From an uncultured Anderseniella sp. (GTDB lineage: Bacteria; Pseudomonadota; Alphaproteobacteria; Rhizobiales; Aestuariivirgaceae): DNA of 40,448 bases. The DNA lies in the NCBI GenBank assembly GCA_938039915.1, contig CALHUA010000112.1:1-40448 (forward strand), in the 5' to 3' direction. The position numbers and the translations under genes were made by a program. Under the pieces are notes generated by a model, which saw only the letters and a program-made list of their open reading frames with translations, had not been told where the DNA came from and made no database searches. Positions 1 to 8,438 of this stretch are shown here, piece after piece. Within the stretch, counting starts at the first letter, position 1, and each line of letters opens with the position of its first letter.

Positions 1-1115
1 ATATCGGCCAGAGCTTCATCGACACCGGTTTCCATGCCTTTCAACCCGCAAATGTAGATGTGGGTCTCGTCCTGCTGCAACATCTCCAGCAATTCAGCAG
101 CACGCAACCGCATCCGGTCCTGCACATACTCCTTGGCTTGCCCCTCAACCCGCGAGTAGCAGAATTCGGTATGCATCAGGGTTTCCGGCACCTTTTTCAA
201 TGGCCCGAAATAGGGAAGCTCTTCCGGCCGGCGGGCACCGAAATAGAGCTTCAACTTGTTTTTCAGTTCCGGCATTGTCCTGCGGCGGCGTTCGGTGAAC
301 CCGCGGAACGGGGCTGAACCTGTGCCGGTACAAATCATGATCAGGTTGGCTTGTGGATCATTGGGCAGCAGGAAGGTCGCGCCGAACGGTCCCGTGATGT
401 CAATCTCGGCTCCCTTGTCCAGGTCGCACAAATAGTTCGAGGCAATGCCCTTGTCTTCACGCTTGACCGTCAGCGCAATATTGTTGGTGTTCGGTTTTTC
501 ACCGTCGCGCGCACTGGCAACAGAATACAGGCGCGGTTCATGCGGCCGGCCCTCGGCATCGGAGCCCGGCACGACCACCCCGATGCTCTGCCCTTCCAGC
601 ACCGGGAACACTTGGTCTCCCAGGTTCAGTATGATGTGGCGTACATCGTTTTCGGCATCTGCATCAGTCAGCCTGAAATTGCCCTGCACGATCGCCCTGG
701 CGGGCTTGGCCCGGTTGAACAGGTTGATCGACGGTTTTGAAGCCGATGCAGGTGCGACCGGTTTGCCGCCGGTGCCTTCATGCGCCTTGGCCAACAGGGC
801 CTCGATTTCGTCTTCCAGTGCTTCAAGCGATCCGCCGCCGTCACTGGGTTCTTCAAGCCCTTCTTCCTGCTCCGGCAGCTCCAGCATTTCAAACTGCTGT
901 TCCAGCGTGTAGGGCTCAGCCACCACCCGCCAGTTATCTATGGATCCGGTCGGACACGGACTGATGCAATCCATGCAGAAATTGCACTTGCTGACGTCCA
1001 CGACGACGTTGTTGTCGTCATGGGTGATAGCATCGATCGGACAGTGCTCTTCACAGGTATAGCACCGGATGCAGATTTCCGGATCGATCAGGTGCTGCTT
1101 GATAAGCGCGGTCAT
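1..1115 (-). CDS. boxA: Benzoyl-CoA 2,3-epoxidase reductase subunit BoxA (3' end outside window)
   Basis: BoxA passes electrons from NADPH through FAD and two [4Fe-4S] clusters to the oxygenase BoxB, which epoxidises benzoyl-CoA in the cytosol. Read on the minus strand from the ATG at 1115, the protein starts MTALIKQHLIDPE and has two ferredoxin motifs, CIRCYTCEEHCP (residues 15-26) and CNFCMDCISPCP (44-55). An acidic linker follows, then an FNR-type module with RLYSVAS (FAD binding) and MICTGTGSAPFRGF (NADPH binding). About 371 codons are present and the C-terminus runs off the left edge. The start overlaps the boxB stop as ATGA, so translation is probably coupled. The order boxC-boxB-boxA fits the box pathway. 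The benzoate-CoA ligase and the semialdehyde dehydrogenase are not in the window. Confidence 0.95.
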   Translation of the reverse strand, partial: MTALIKQHLIDPEICIRCYTCEEHCPIDAITHDDNNVVVDVSKCNFCMDCISPCPTGSIDNWRVVAEPYTLEQQFEMLELPEQEEGLEEPSDGGGSLEALEDEIEALLAKAHEGTGGKPVAPASASKPSINLFNRAKPARAIVQGNFRLTDADAENDVRHIILNLGDQVFPVLEGQSIGVVVPGSDAEGRPHEPRLYSVASARDGEKPNTNNIALTVKREDKGIASNYLCDLDKGAEIDITGPFGATFLLPNDPQANLIMICTGTGSAPFRGFTERRRRTMPELKNKLKLYFGARRPEELPYFGPLKKVPETLMHTEFCYSRVEGQAKEYVQDRMRLRAAELLEMLQQDETHIYICGLKGMETGVDEALAD

Positions 1116-2575
1116 GCGTTTTGCGCGACACCGGAGACTTTGACGTATTCGAAGTCACCGGGCTTGTTGTCGATGCCGACGCGTGGTGGCGATATCCAGC
1201 CTGCATACTTTCCAGGCTCCCATAGCGGCTTCATCAGGCTGTCGATGAAATCACCGTCGGCCTTTGACGGAATCCACTCATCCTTGCGTTTTTCCCATTC
1301 TTCCACTGACAGCAGATTGCCTTCCGGGTCCGCATGAATGGCTGAAAACTCGCCCTGGTGACGATGGAAAGCCACATGCGGCAGCGTAATCTGGAACTCT
1401 ACACCCTCTTTCTTGAGGATGTTGTTCCACCGGTTGACGCCGCCCGTGGCGTCTTTCACATAGTCATCGCGCAGACGCATATTGATGGCCGACAATGCCG
1501 GTTCGTCTGAAATGACCACCTTGCCGTCGATCAGCCTGAGAACCGGATAGGTGTCACGTTCGAGCTTGTGATCATCCTCGATCTTGGCTTCCCGGTAGCG
1601 GCCCTTGATGCCTGAGTTGAACGCGTTGGCGGCATTGGTGGAGATTTCCGAACCGAACAGGTCCAGCGACAGCGAGTAATGCATGTTGGCTTTTTTCTGG
1701 ATCGTCGGCAGGTCGATGACACCCAGAGCGCGCACCGCGTCGATATCATAGGGGTCGGTGATCCCGGCTTCCTTCATCGCCTCACACGTGCGCTGGATGG
1801 TTCGGCCCACGCCGGTCTCACCGACGAACATGTGATGGGCTTCCTCGGTCAGCATGAAGCGGCAGGTTCGCGACAGCGGATCGAAGCCGGACTGTGCCAG
1901 TGCCTCAAGCTGCATCTTGCCGTCGCGGTCGGTGAAGTAGGTGAACATGAAGAACGACAGCCAGTCCGGCGTCGCCTCATTGAAGGCACCGAGCATACGC
2001 GGATGATCTTCGGAGCCCGACTGGCGCTCCAGCAACATGTCTGCTTCCTCACGACCATCGGCGCCGAAATACTTCTGCAGCAGATAGACCATTGCCCACA
2101 GGTGCCGGCCTTCTTCCACGTTCACCTGGAACAGGTTGCGCATGTCGTAAAGTGACGGCGCGGTTTGCCCGAGATGGCGTTGCTGCTCGACGGAGGCCGG
2201 CTCGGTGTCACCCTGGATCACGATCAGGCGGCGCAGCATGGAGCGGTATTCACCGGGAACTTCCTGCCATGCAGGCTTGCCGGCGTGCTCGCCGCACGGA
2301 ATGGTGCGGCCTTCTTCTTCCGGTGCCAGCAGGATACCCCAGCGGTATTCCGGCATCTTCACATAACCGAACTTGGCCCAGCCCTTGGGGTCCACCGAAA
2401 CGGCGGTACGCAGATACACCAGTGATTCCTGGAAGCCTTCCGGGCCCATATTGTTCCACCAGTTCAGGTAACCCGGGTGCCATTTTTCCAGCGCCTTCAG
2501 CACGCGCCGATCGTCCGACAGGTTCACATTGTTCGGGATCGACGTATTGTAATCGACATTGACGAGGTCAGCCAT
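1112..2575 (-). CDS. boxB: Benzoyl-CoA 2,3-epoxidase oxygenase subunit BoxB
   Basis: BoxB is the di-iron oxygenase that converts benzoyl-CoA and O2 to 2,3-epoxybenzoyl-CoA. At 487 residues it has close to the usual family length. Two EExxH motifs are visible, EEGRH (154-158) and EEAHH (244-248), along with Glu125 and Asp216. These positions match, with a constant shift of about five, the iron ligands I recall for Azoarcus BoxB; that comparison is from memory. The N-terminus (MADLVNVDYNTSIPNNVNLS) is typical of the family. An AAGGA ribosome site lies about nine bases before the ATG. The gene lies 12 bases after boxC and overlaps boxA by four bases, so the three are one transcription unit. Confidence 0.96.
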   Translation of the reverse strand: MADLVNVDYNTSIPNNVNLSDDRRVLKALEKWHPGYLNWWNNMGPEGFQESLVYLRTAVSVDPKGWAKFGYVKMPEYRWGILLAPEEEGRTIPCGEHAGKPAWQEVPGEYRSMLRRLIVIQGDTEPASVEQQRHLGQTAPSLYDMRNLFQVNVEEGRHLWAMVYLLQKYFGADGREEADMLLERQSGSEDHPRMLGAFNEATPDWLSFFMFTYFTDRDGKMQLEALAQSGFDPLSRTCRFMLTEEAHHMFVGETGVGRTIQRTCEAMKEAGITDPYDIDAVRALGVIDLPTIQKKANMHYSLSLDLFGSEISTNAANAFNSGIKGRYREAKIEDDHKLERDTYPVLRLIDGKVVISDEPALSAINMRLRDDYVKDATGGVNRWNNILKKEGVEFQITLPHVAFHRHQGEFSAIHADPEGNLLSVEEWEKRKDEWIPSKADGDFIDSLMKPLWEPGKYAGWISPPRVGIDNKPGDFEYVKVSGVAQNA

Positions 2576-2587
2576 ATTGCTTGGTCC

Positions 2588-4291
2588 TTATACACGTTCC
2601 ATGTTGAAGTCAGCGCGCTTGCCCGAACCATATCGTTGCAAAGCGCCATCAGCACCCACCGCATTGGGGCGCTGGAAAATCCAGTTCTGCCAGGCCGTCA
2701 ACCGGCCGAATATGCGCGTTTCCATGGTCTCTGGTCCTGCAAACCGCAGGTTCGCCTCCATGCCGGTCAGCGCATCCGGCGAGAAGCTGGCACGTTCCTC
2801 AAGGAAAATCCGCACCTCGTCTTCCCAGTCGATATCGTCAAATGCAAAGGTGACCAGGCCAAGCTCATCGGCTGCCGACGCGTCCAGCGCCTCGCCCTGT
2901 TTCGCCTTTGCGGCCTCAACCGCCTCAGGCTCACCGAGAAACCGTGTCTCAAGCCGGGTGATGCCGTTGCTCATTGGATAGGCGCCAAAATTCAACGGCC
3001 CGAGCGCAATGGTTGCCTCCGGCCGGTTGTCACCTTCAAACTGGCCGTCGGCCATGTAGGAGCGGTCTGCCGCGAACAATAGTTCCGCCAGCGTTCCCGC
3101 GAAACATGAGCCCGGTTCCGCCATCACCGCAAGCGTGCGGGATGTCAGGTCCACGCGCTTCAGCACGCGGCGCCAGTACAGCAGCAGTTCACGCATCAGC
3201 CAGTGCTTGTCATTACTGGCCATGAATTCGTCATAGGCCAACACCATGTCCGGATCACCGGCAGACTTGAACTGCACTACCGCGACTTCCAGCTCATTGA
3301 AACGGATTTCCAGCAATGCATCGTCCAGTTCGCGGGCCAGGCGCAAGGGCCAGAACTGGTCACCAAGCCCCTCGGCTGCAGCGACATCGGCAGGCGGGGC
3401 CGTGTCCGGACCGGTGATGTTGATCGTTGCCACTCTGGCACTGCGATCAAGTTCAACGGAAACGGTGGAATAGGCGATGGCGCTTTCCGTAATGGTCTTG
3501 TTCAACGGCGTAAGCGTCACACCCGCACCGGCAGACGGCCGGTCGGATCTTGCCGCCAGTTCAAGCGCGCGTGCGCTGACCGCATCGGCAAACTTCGACG
3601 CCGGTGCGACTTCATCAACCAGGCGCCAGTCGACAGCTTTCCTGCCGCGGATGCCCTCTTCTAATGAGCAGAAGACATCAGCGCGGTCACGCCTCACCTT
3701 GCGCTTGTCCGTGACCCGCGTCAGACCTCCGGTACCGGGCAACACGGCCAGCAAAGGCACTTCCGGCAATGACACCGTGGAAGAACCGTCGTCGGTCAAA
3801 ATGATATGGTCGCATGCCAGGGCCAGTTCGTAACCGCCACCGGCACACGCACCGGACACGGCGCACAAATAGGTCTGTCCGCTTTCTGCCGACGCTTCCT
3901 CCATGGAGTTGCGGGTCTCGTTGGTGAACTTGCAGAAATTCACCTTGTGCGAATGGGCAGATCCGCCAAGCATGCGGATATTGGCACCGGCGCAGAACAC
4001 CTTGTCCTTGCCCGACGCCAGCACAACCGTCTTTACCTGTGGATATTCGAATCGCAAACGCTGAATGGCGTCCGCCAGTTCAATGTCCACACCCAGATCA
4101 TAGGAGTTGAGTTTCAGTTCATAGCCATCGAACAGTCCTGCCGTTTCATCTACGTCCATCACCAGACGAGCGACTTCGCCGTCGGGTTCAATGCGCCAGT
4201 GTTTGTAGGCGTCGGGCGATGTCTGAAAGTCGATACGGCTCATGTCAGGCTGGTCCAGTGTTTTGAATCCAGTCTGCACCATCATATGCAT
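2588..4291 (-). CDS. boxC: 2,3-epoxybenzoyl-CoA dihydrolase (benzoyl-CoA-dihydrodiol lyase) BoxC
   Basis: BoxC opens the ring of 2,3-epoxybenzoyl-CoA by hydrolysis, giving 3,4-dehydroadipyl-CoA semialdehyde and formate. The 567-residue product is a long crotonase-fold protein: residues about 75-200 hold the enoyl-CoA-hydratase-like core (SGKDKVFCAGANIRML, then GACAGGGYELALACD). A second crotonase-like half and a family-specific C-terminus ending near FQRPNAVGADGALQRYGSGK follow. Length and neighbours identify it as BoxC rather than a generic enoyl-CoA hydratase. The start is uncertain: ATGs occur at 4291, 4285 and 4282, and no convincing ribosome site precedes any of them. TGCA-rich DNA lies just upstream, a possible regulator target. 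Confidence 0.93.
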   Translation of the reverse strand: MHMMVQTGFKTLDQPDMSRIDFQTSPDAYKHWRIEPDGEVARLVMDVDETAGLFDGYELKLNSYDLGVDIELADAIQRLRFEYPQVKTVVLASGKDKVFCAGANIRMLGGSAHSHKVNFCKFTNETRNSMEEASAESGQTYLCAVSGACAGGGYELALACDHIILTDDGSSTVSLPEVPLLAVLPGTGGLTRVTDKRKVRRDRADVFCSLEEGIRGRKAVDWRLVDEVAPASKFADAVSARALELAARSDRPSAGAGVTLTPLNKTITESAIAYSTVSVELDRSARVATINITGPDTAPPADVAAAEGLGDQFWPLRLARELDDALLEIRFNELEVAVVQFKSAGDPDMVLAYDEFMASNDKHWLMRELLLYWRRVLKRVDLTSRTLAVMAEPGSCFAGTLAELLFAADRSYMADGQFEGDNRPEATIALGPLNFGAYPMSNGITRLETRFLGEPEAVEAAKAKQGEALDASAADELGLVTFAFDDIDWEDEVRIFLEERASFSPDALTGMEANLRFAGPETMETRIFGRLTAWQNWIFQRPNAVGADGALQRYGSGKRADFNMERV

Positions 4292-4360
4292 GGTCAGAGG
4301 TGGTCAAGGAATTTCGCACATAAAATGCATGAATTAAAAGCATTCACGCATTATAATGCA
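4286..4360. promoter_or_regulatory. TGCA-rich palindromic region upstream of boxC
   Basis: ATGCAT occurs at 4286-4291 and 4325-4330, and a perfect 12-base palindrome GCATTATAATGC lies at 4348-4359. Read on the minus strand, the palindrome contains TATAAT (4355 to 4350), so it could be a -10 element for boxC, although no good -35 is seen 17 bases upstream. Known regulators of benzoyl-CoA genes (BzdR/BoxR family) bind TGCA repeats. The right half of the region codes for the end of the DUF309 gene. No boxR gene is in the window, so the assignment is inference. Confidence 0.4.
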
Positions 4361-4781
4361 AATATCTGTTGCCAACATTGACCCCCATATACGTGTCAAT
4401 CCGTCCACCCAGCCTGGCCACCAGATCAATCCGCAACTCCTCGACCTGGGTATGCAGCCGTGCCGCTGCGTTCTCGCGCTGCATGGCAGATTTCAATCGT
4501 GCATTGGCATTCTGGATGAGCGCCTGCAGCAACAGCCGCTCCGGGCCGTTGGCCGGCGTGGCCAGCCAAACGGCCTCCCACACCTCGTGAGCTTCCCAGT
4601 AGTAACCGGCGCGCAGCAGGTCATGGCCATAAAGATAAGGTACATTTTCCGACCACTCAGCAGCACGTGTTACTGCCGGGGTGAAGTCCTTTGCACGCTC
4701 AAGCGGCCCAAGGTCCGGCACGCTGCCTGACCCCGGCACATGGGCGTGTGCCGGCAGCCTGATATCCGGCATCAGTCTCAC
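4344..4781 (-). CDS. DUF309 domain protein
   Basis: A 145-residue protein of unknown function. Residues about 48-115 carry the DUF309 pattern YLYGHDLLRAGYYWEAHEVWE followed by an LLLQALIQNANARLK helix; these small helical proteins are widespread but uncharacterised. The ATG overlaps the stop of the upstream MttB-like gene as ATGA, so the two are co-translated, and boxC starts 52 bases after its stop. It could therefore be carried on the same transcript as the box genes. The last codons (HYNA, stop) contain the palindrome described upstream of boxC. Nothing visible suggests a catalytic site. Confidence 0.85.
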   Translation of the reverse strand: MRLMPDIRLPAHAHVPGSGSVPDLGPLERAKDFTPAVTRAAEWSENVPYLYGHDLLRAGYYWEAHEVWEAVWLATPANGPERLLLQALIQNANARLKSAMQRENAAARLHTQVEELRIDLVARLGGRIDTYMGVNVGNRYLHYNA

Positions 4782-6313
4782 GATTCCGGCAATGCACCAC
4801 CTGCAGCAATGCGGCGTTCAATGTAGTCGTCCAGTTCGGACCGGATGGCGGCATCCAGGGCCGGCGGCTCAAAATCAGCGACCACCTTCTTCCAGATGGT
4901 ATTGGCTCTCTGCGTCGCGGTCAGGGATCCGTTCTCGGTCCACTGGCCGAAATTGCTCCAGTCCGATACCAGGGGTTTGTAAAACGCAGTTGAGTACCGC
5001 TCCATGGTGTGGGCGCATCCGAAATAGTGACCGCCCGGGCCCACTTCGCGAATGGCATCGAGGGCAAATTCTTCCTCATCGATTTTTGCCGGCTGGCACA
5101 GCTCGGCAATCATCTGCAGGACCTCAATATCGAGAATGAACTTCTCAAAAGATGCGGTCAGCCCGCCTTCCAGCCAGCCTGCGGTGTGAGCAATGAAATT
5201 GGATCCACCCTGAATAGCCCCCCACAGAGAAAGCTGTGTCTCGTAGGCACCTTGCGCATCCGGTGCGTTCGACGCGGTAGGTGCCGACGACCGCCATGGC
5301 AACCCCAGTTTTCTGGCCAACTGGCCTGAGCCCCACGCTGCCTTGACGTATTCCGGCGTGCCAAAAGCCGGTGATCCGGACTTCATGTCTACATTGGAGG
5401 TGAATGCGCCGTACACCACCGGCGCGCCCGGCCGCACAAGTTGATTGATAACCAGTGCCGCCAGGAACTCAGCATGCTGCTGCACCAGCGCACCGGAGAT
5501 GGTAACCGGCGCCATGGCACCCGACAGGGTGAACGGCGTGATGACAACGATCTGGTTATATTCGGCAAAGTCCATCAGACCATTGAGCATCGGAATATCA
5601 AGCTGCAGCGGCGAATTGGTGTTGATCACCGTATAAGTGTGATGGGCGGCTTTGAACTCGTCCCGGGACACGCCGCGTGCAATGCGGATCATTTCGAACC
5701 CGTCCATCGTCTGCGGCGTACCCCGCGCCCAGGTAAACACCGCCTTGCTGGTCAGTGTCAGATGATCCAGCTTGATCCACAGATGACGCTCGTTGAGCGC
5801 CAGGTCCTGCGCCTCGACACACGGACCCGCCACGTGCATGACATCGAAGTGCTGGCACAGTTTCATGAAGTTGCGCGCAGCAGCGCGGGTTCCGGTCTGC
5901 TTGCCGCCTTCAAGATCCGAAAATCCCGGAGGACCACCCACCGGCATGAAATTCAGCGCCTTGCCGCCCAGCCTAATGTTGTTTTCCGGATCGCTGGCCT
6001 GCAGCACAAAATTACCTGGCGCGGACGCAATTGCCGCTTCGATGATGTCATCACCGATACGCACCATCATGGTCTCGTCATCAACGATACAGCCGGCCGC
6101 CCGATAGGTGTCGCGAGCCCGCGGCAGCAAGGCACGAATACCGATTTCGGCCAGGACCTGCTTGGCCAGTTGATGGATGCGGTCCAACTGATCGTCGGAA
6201 TAAAGCGGCTGTGGCGCAAACGGATTGTTCAGGTTGCGATAGTTGACACCCCTGTCCGGCGTGTCTGCTCCCGCTTGCCGTCTTCCACCCCGTCGCGTCC
6301 TCTGTAAATTCAT
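4778..6313 (-). CDS. Non-pyrrolysine trimethylamine methyltransferase (MttB) family protein
   Basis: A 511-residue member of the MttB/MtgB superfamily, which moves methyl groups from quaternary amines or betaines to a corrinoid protein. Family features include YRNLNNPFAPQPLYSDDQLDRIH near the N-terminus (here split from a basic RTRRGGRRQ leader), LNFMPVGGPPGFSDLEGG, and a glycine-rich TIM-barrel half (GGSNFIAHTAGWLEGG, then EVGPGGHYFGCAHTMERY). There is no in-frame amber codon, so this is the non-pyrrolysine type, as in glycine-betaine or other betaine demethylases. The start at 6313 is chosen because CGGAGG lies eight bases upstream; an ATG at 6337 lacks such a site. No corrinoid protein or reductive activase gene is nearby. 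The substrate is unknown. Confidence 0.85.
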   Translation of the reverse strand: MNLQRTRRGGRRQAGADTPDRGVNYRNLNNPFAPQPLYSDDQLDRIHQLAKQVLAEIGIRALLPRARDTYRAAGCIVDDETMMVRIGDDIIEAAIASAPGNFVLQASDPENNIRLGGKALNFMPVGGPPGFSDLEGGKQTGTRAAARNFMKLCQHFDVMHVAGPCVEAQDLALNERHLWIKLDHLTLTSKAVFTWARGTPQTMDGFEMIRIARGVSRDEFKAAHHTYTVINTNSPLQLDIPMLNGLMDFAEYNQIVVITPFTLSGAMAPVTISGALVQQHAEFLAALVINQLVRPGAPVVYGAFTSNVDMKSGSPAFGTPEYVKAAWGSGQLARKLGLPWRSSAPTASNAPDAQGAYETQLSLWGAIQGGSNFIAHTAGWLEGGLTASFEKFILDIEVLQMIAELCQPAKIDEEEFALDAIREVGPGGHYFGCAHTMERYSTAFYKPLVSDWSNFGQWTENGSLTATQRANTIWKKVVADFEPPALDAAIRSELDDYIERRIAAGGALPES

Positions 6314-6439
6314 CGCCTGCACCTCCGGGATCAACATGGGTTCGCTTGAACCCCTAAAGTTGATCCGATATTCAAGACGCGACCAGGTTCATGATTTCTG
6401 ATTGAAACAACCAGCAATCATCCTGATCGTGTGCAGACG

Positions 6440-8428
6440 CTATTCCTTTTCCAGCACCAGCGAAACCAGTAAATCACCGTCACTTACCTGGTCGCCGTCT
6501 GCCACATAAACTTCAGCAACCGTGCCGTCACGGGCAGCGGTAAGCGTGTGCTCCATCTTCATGGCTTCCAGTACAGCAAGTGGGTCGCCCTTGGACACCT
6601 TATCGCCGGCCTTCACTCTGACCTGCTTGACGAGGCCAGGCATGGGTGCGCGCACCTCATCACCAGAACCGCTGTCACCGGCATCCGTGACGCCATCGGG
6701 AACATCAAAGACATATGTATCGCCGTCCAGGAAAACCGTGACCTGGGCAATCCGGCCGGATACCTCCGATACGGAAAAGCGCAACGGGCGTGCATGACCG
6801 TCTACAACCATCCTGCGCGGAGACCGCTTCACCAGCGACACATTGATCGCTTCAGTCTGTGACGAGACCTTGAAGTCACGGGAGTTGCGCAGCGACACGC
6901 GCAGGTCAAACACCGCACTGCCCTGCACCAGTTTTACGAAATGTTGTGCTGCACCCCAGACCCGCCAACCGGACAGCGAACTCCACGGATCGTCATTGTC
7001 ACTGGTACCGGCCAACCCCAGCACGGCAATCGCCGCCACCGCTTGAGCAAGGACCGGGGCTGCATCTTCACCCACAAGCTGTTCCAGGTCCCGCTCAATC
7101 AGACCAGTGTCAACTTCGCCTTTGGAAAAGCCGTCATGCCTGCACAAGGCAGTCAGGAACGCCTTGTTGGTGATCGTGCCGGCGATCTGGGTATCGGCCA
7201 GTGCCGCACGCATTTTCGCCAGCGCCTCGTCCCTGGAGCGGCCATGCACAATGACCTTGGCAATCATCGGATCATAATACGGCGTTATCTCATCACCTTC
7301 GCGAACACCGGTGTCGTTACGCGCGGCAGATGAAAATTGCAGGTGATCCAGCATGCCAATAGCCGGCAGGAATCCTCTGGGTACGTCTTCGGCATACAGC
7401 CGCGCCTCGAAGGCGTGGCCGTTAATGGCAAGGCCGGATTGCGTAAATGGCAACGGTTCACCCGAAGCTACACGCAGTTGCAATTCGACAAGGTCAAGCC
7501 CGGTTATGGCTTCCGTGACAGGATGTTCGACCTGGAGGCGCGTGTTCATTTCCATGAACCAGAACCGATCAGGCCGCAACCCGTCTGATCCGTCGACAAT
7601 GAACTCAACAGTACCGGCGCCTGCATATCCGATGGCCTTGGCCGCCTTGACCGCGGCATCGCCCATCGCGGTACGCATTTCGTCGGTCATGCCGGGAGCA
7701 GGTGCTTCCTCGATAACTTTCTGATGCCGGCGCTGCAGCGAGCAGTCGCGCTCAAACAGATGCACTGCATTCCCGTGACTGTCTCCAAACACCTGTATCT
7801 CGATATGGCGCGGCGAGGTCACGTATTTCTCAATCAGAACCCGGTCGTCTGCAAAGCTTGCCTTGCCTTCACGCTGTGCACCGGCGAGCGCGTCGGCAAA
7901 CTGGTCTGGCGCATCGACCTTGCGCATGCCCTTGCCGCCACCGCCGGCGCGCGCCTTGATCAGGACCGGATAGCCGATATTATCCGCCTGCTCCTTCAGG
8001 AACTCCGGCTCCTGCCGCTCACCATGATAACCCGGCACAACCGGTACATTTGCCGTCTCCATCAAGGCCTTGGCGGCGTCCTTCAGACCCATGGCACGGA
8101 TGGCGTCGGCAGATGGACCGATAAATGTCAGCCCGGCTTTCCTGACCTGTTCGACGAAATCAGGATTTTCAGACAGGAACCCGTAGCCGGGATGAATGGC
8201 TTCGGCGCCTGTGGTCTTCGCCGCCGCAATAATGGCCTCGGCCTGCAGGTAACTGTCAGCCACCGGTGCCGGGCCGTTACGCACGGCCTCATCGGATTCC
8301 GCAACATGCATGGAACCGGCATCCGCATCGGAATAGATGGCAACCGTGGCGACGCCAAGTCGTTTTGCCGTGCGCATGATGCGCACGGCAATCTCGCCCC
8401 GGTTGGCTATGAGAATTTTACTGAACAA
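6440..8428 (-). CDS. mccA: Methylcrotonyl-CoA carboxylase, biotin-containing alpha subunit
   Basis: Carries out the ATP-dependent biotin carboxylation half of 3-methylcrotonyl-CoA carboxylase in leucine breakdown. The 662 residues contain a biotin carboxylase N-domain (MFSKILIANRGEIAVR), an ATP-grasp region with the glycine-rich loop KARAGGGGKGMR and MNTRLQVEHPVTE, and a C-terminal biotinyl domain with EAMKMEH, whose lysine (about 624) is the biotin site. The start codon is TTG (8428) with GAGGG seven bases upstream; mccB ends ten bases before it. The length and the partner gene favour MCC alpha over propionyl- or acetyl-CoA carboxylase. It is the last gene of the TetR-ivd-mccB-mccA unit. Confidence 0.92.
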   Translation of the reverse strand: MFSKILIANRGEIAVRIMRTAKRLGVATVAIYSDADAGSMHVAESDEAVRNGPAPVADSYLQAEAIIAAAKTTGAEAIHPGYGFLSENPDFVEQVRKAGLTFIGPSADAIRAMGLKDAAKALMETANVPVVPGYHGERQEPEFLKEQADNIGYPVLIKARAGGGGKGMRKVDAPDQFADALAGAQREGKASFADDRVLIEKYVTSPRHIEIQVFGDSHGNAVHLFERDCSLQRRHQKVIEEAPAPGMTDEMRTAMGDAAVKAAKAIGYAGAGTVEFIVDGSDGLRPDRFWFMEMNTRLQVEHPVTEAITGLDLVELQLRVASGEPLPFTQSGLAINGHAFEARLYAEDVPRGFLPAIGMLDHLQFSSAARNDTGVREGDEITPYYDPMIAKVIVHGRSRDEALAKMRAALADTQIAGTITNKAFLTALCRHDGFSKGEVDTGLIERDLEQLVGEDAAPVLAQAVAAIAVLGLAGTSDNDDPWSSLSGWRVWGAAQHFVKLVQGSAVFDLRVSLRNSRDFKVSSQTEAINVSLVKRSPRRMVVDGHARPLRFSVSEVSGRIAQVTVFLDGDTYVFDVPDGVTDAGDSGSGDEVRAPMPGLVKQVRVKAGDKVSKGDPLAVLEAMKMEHTLTAARDGTVAEVYVADGDQVSDGDLLVSLVLEKE

Positions 8429-8438
8429 GTGCGCGCCC

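Noticed and set aside
445-912. Plus-strand open frame opposite boxA
   Set aside because: Ser/Pro-rich shadow; the minus strand encodes the FNR part of BoxA with clear FAD and NADPH motifs.
5441-6307. A 288-codon plus-strand open frame opposite the MttB-like gene
   Set aside because: Composition (many His, Gln, Arg) is that of a shadow frame in GC-rich DNA, and the other strand encodes a clear family member.
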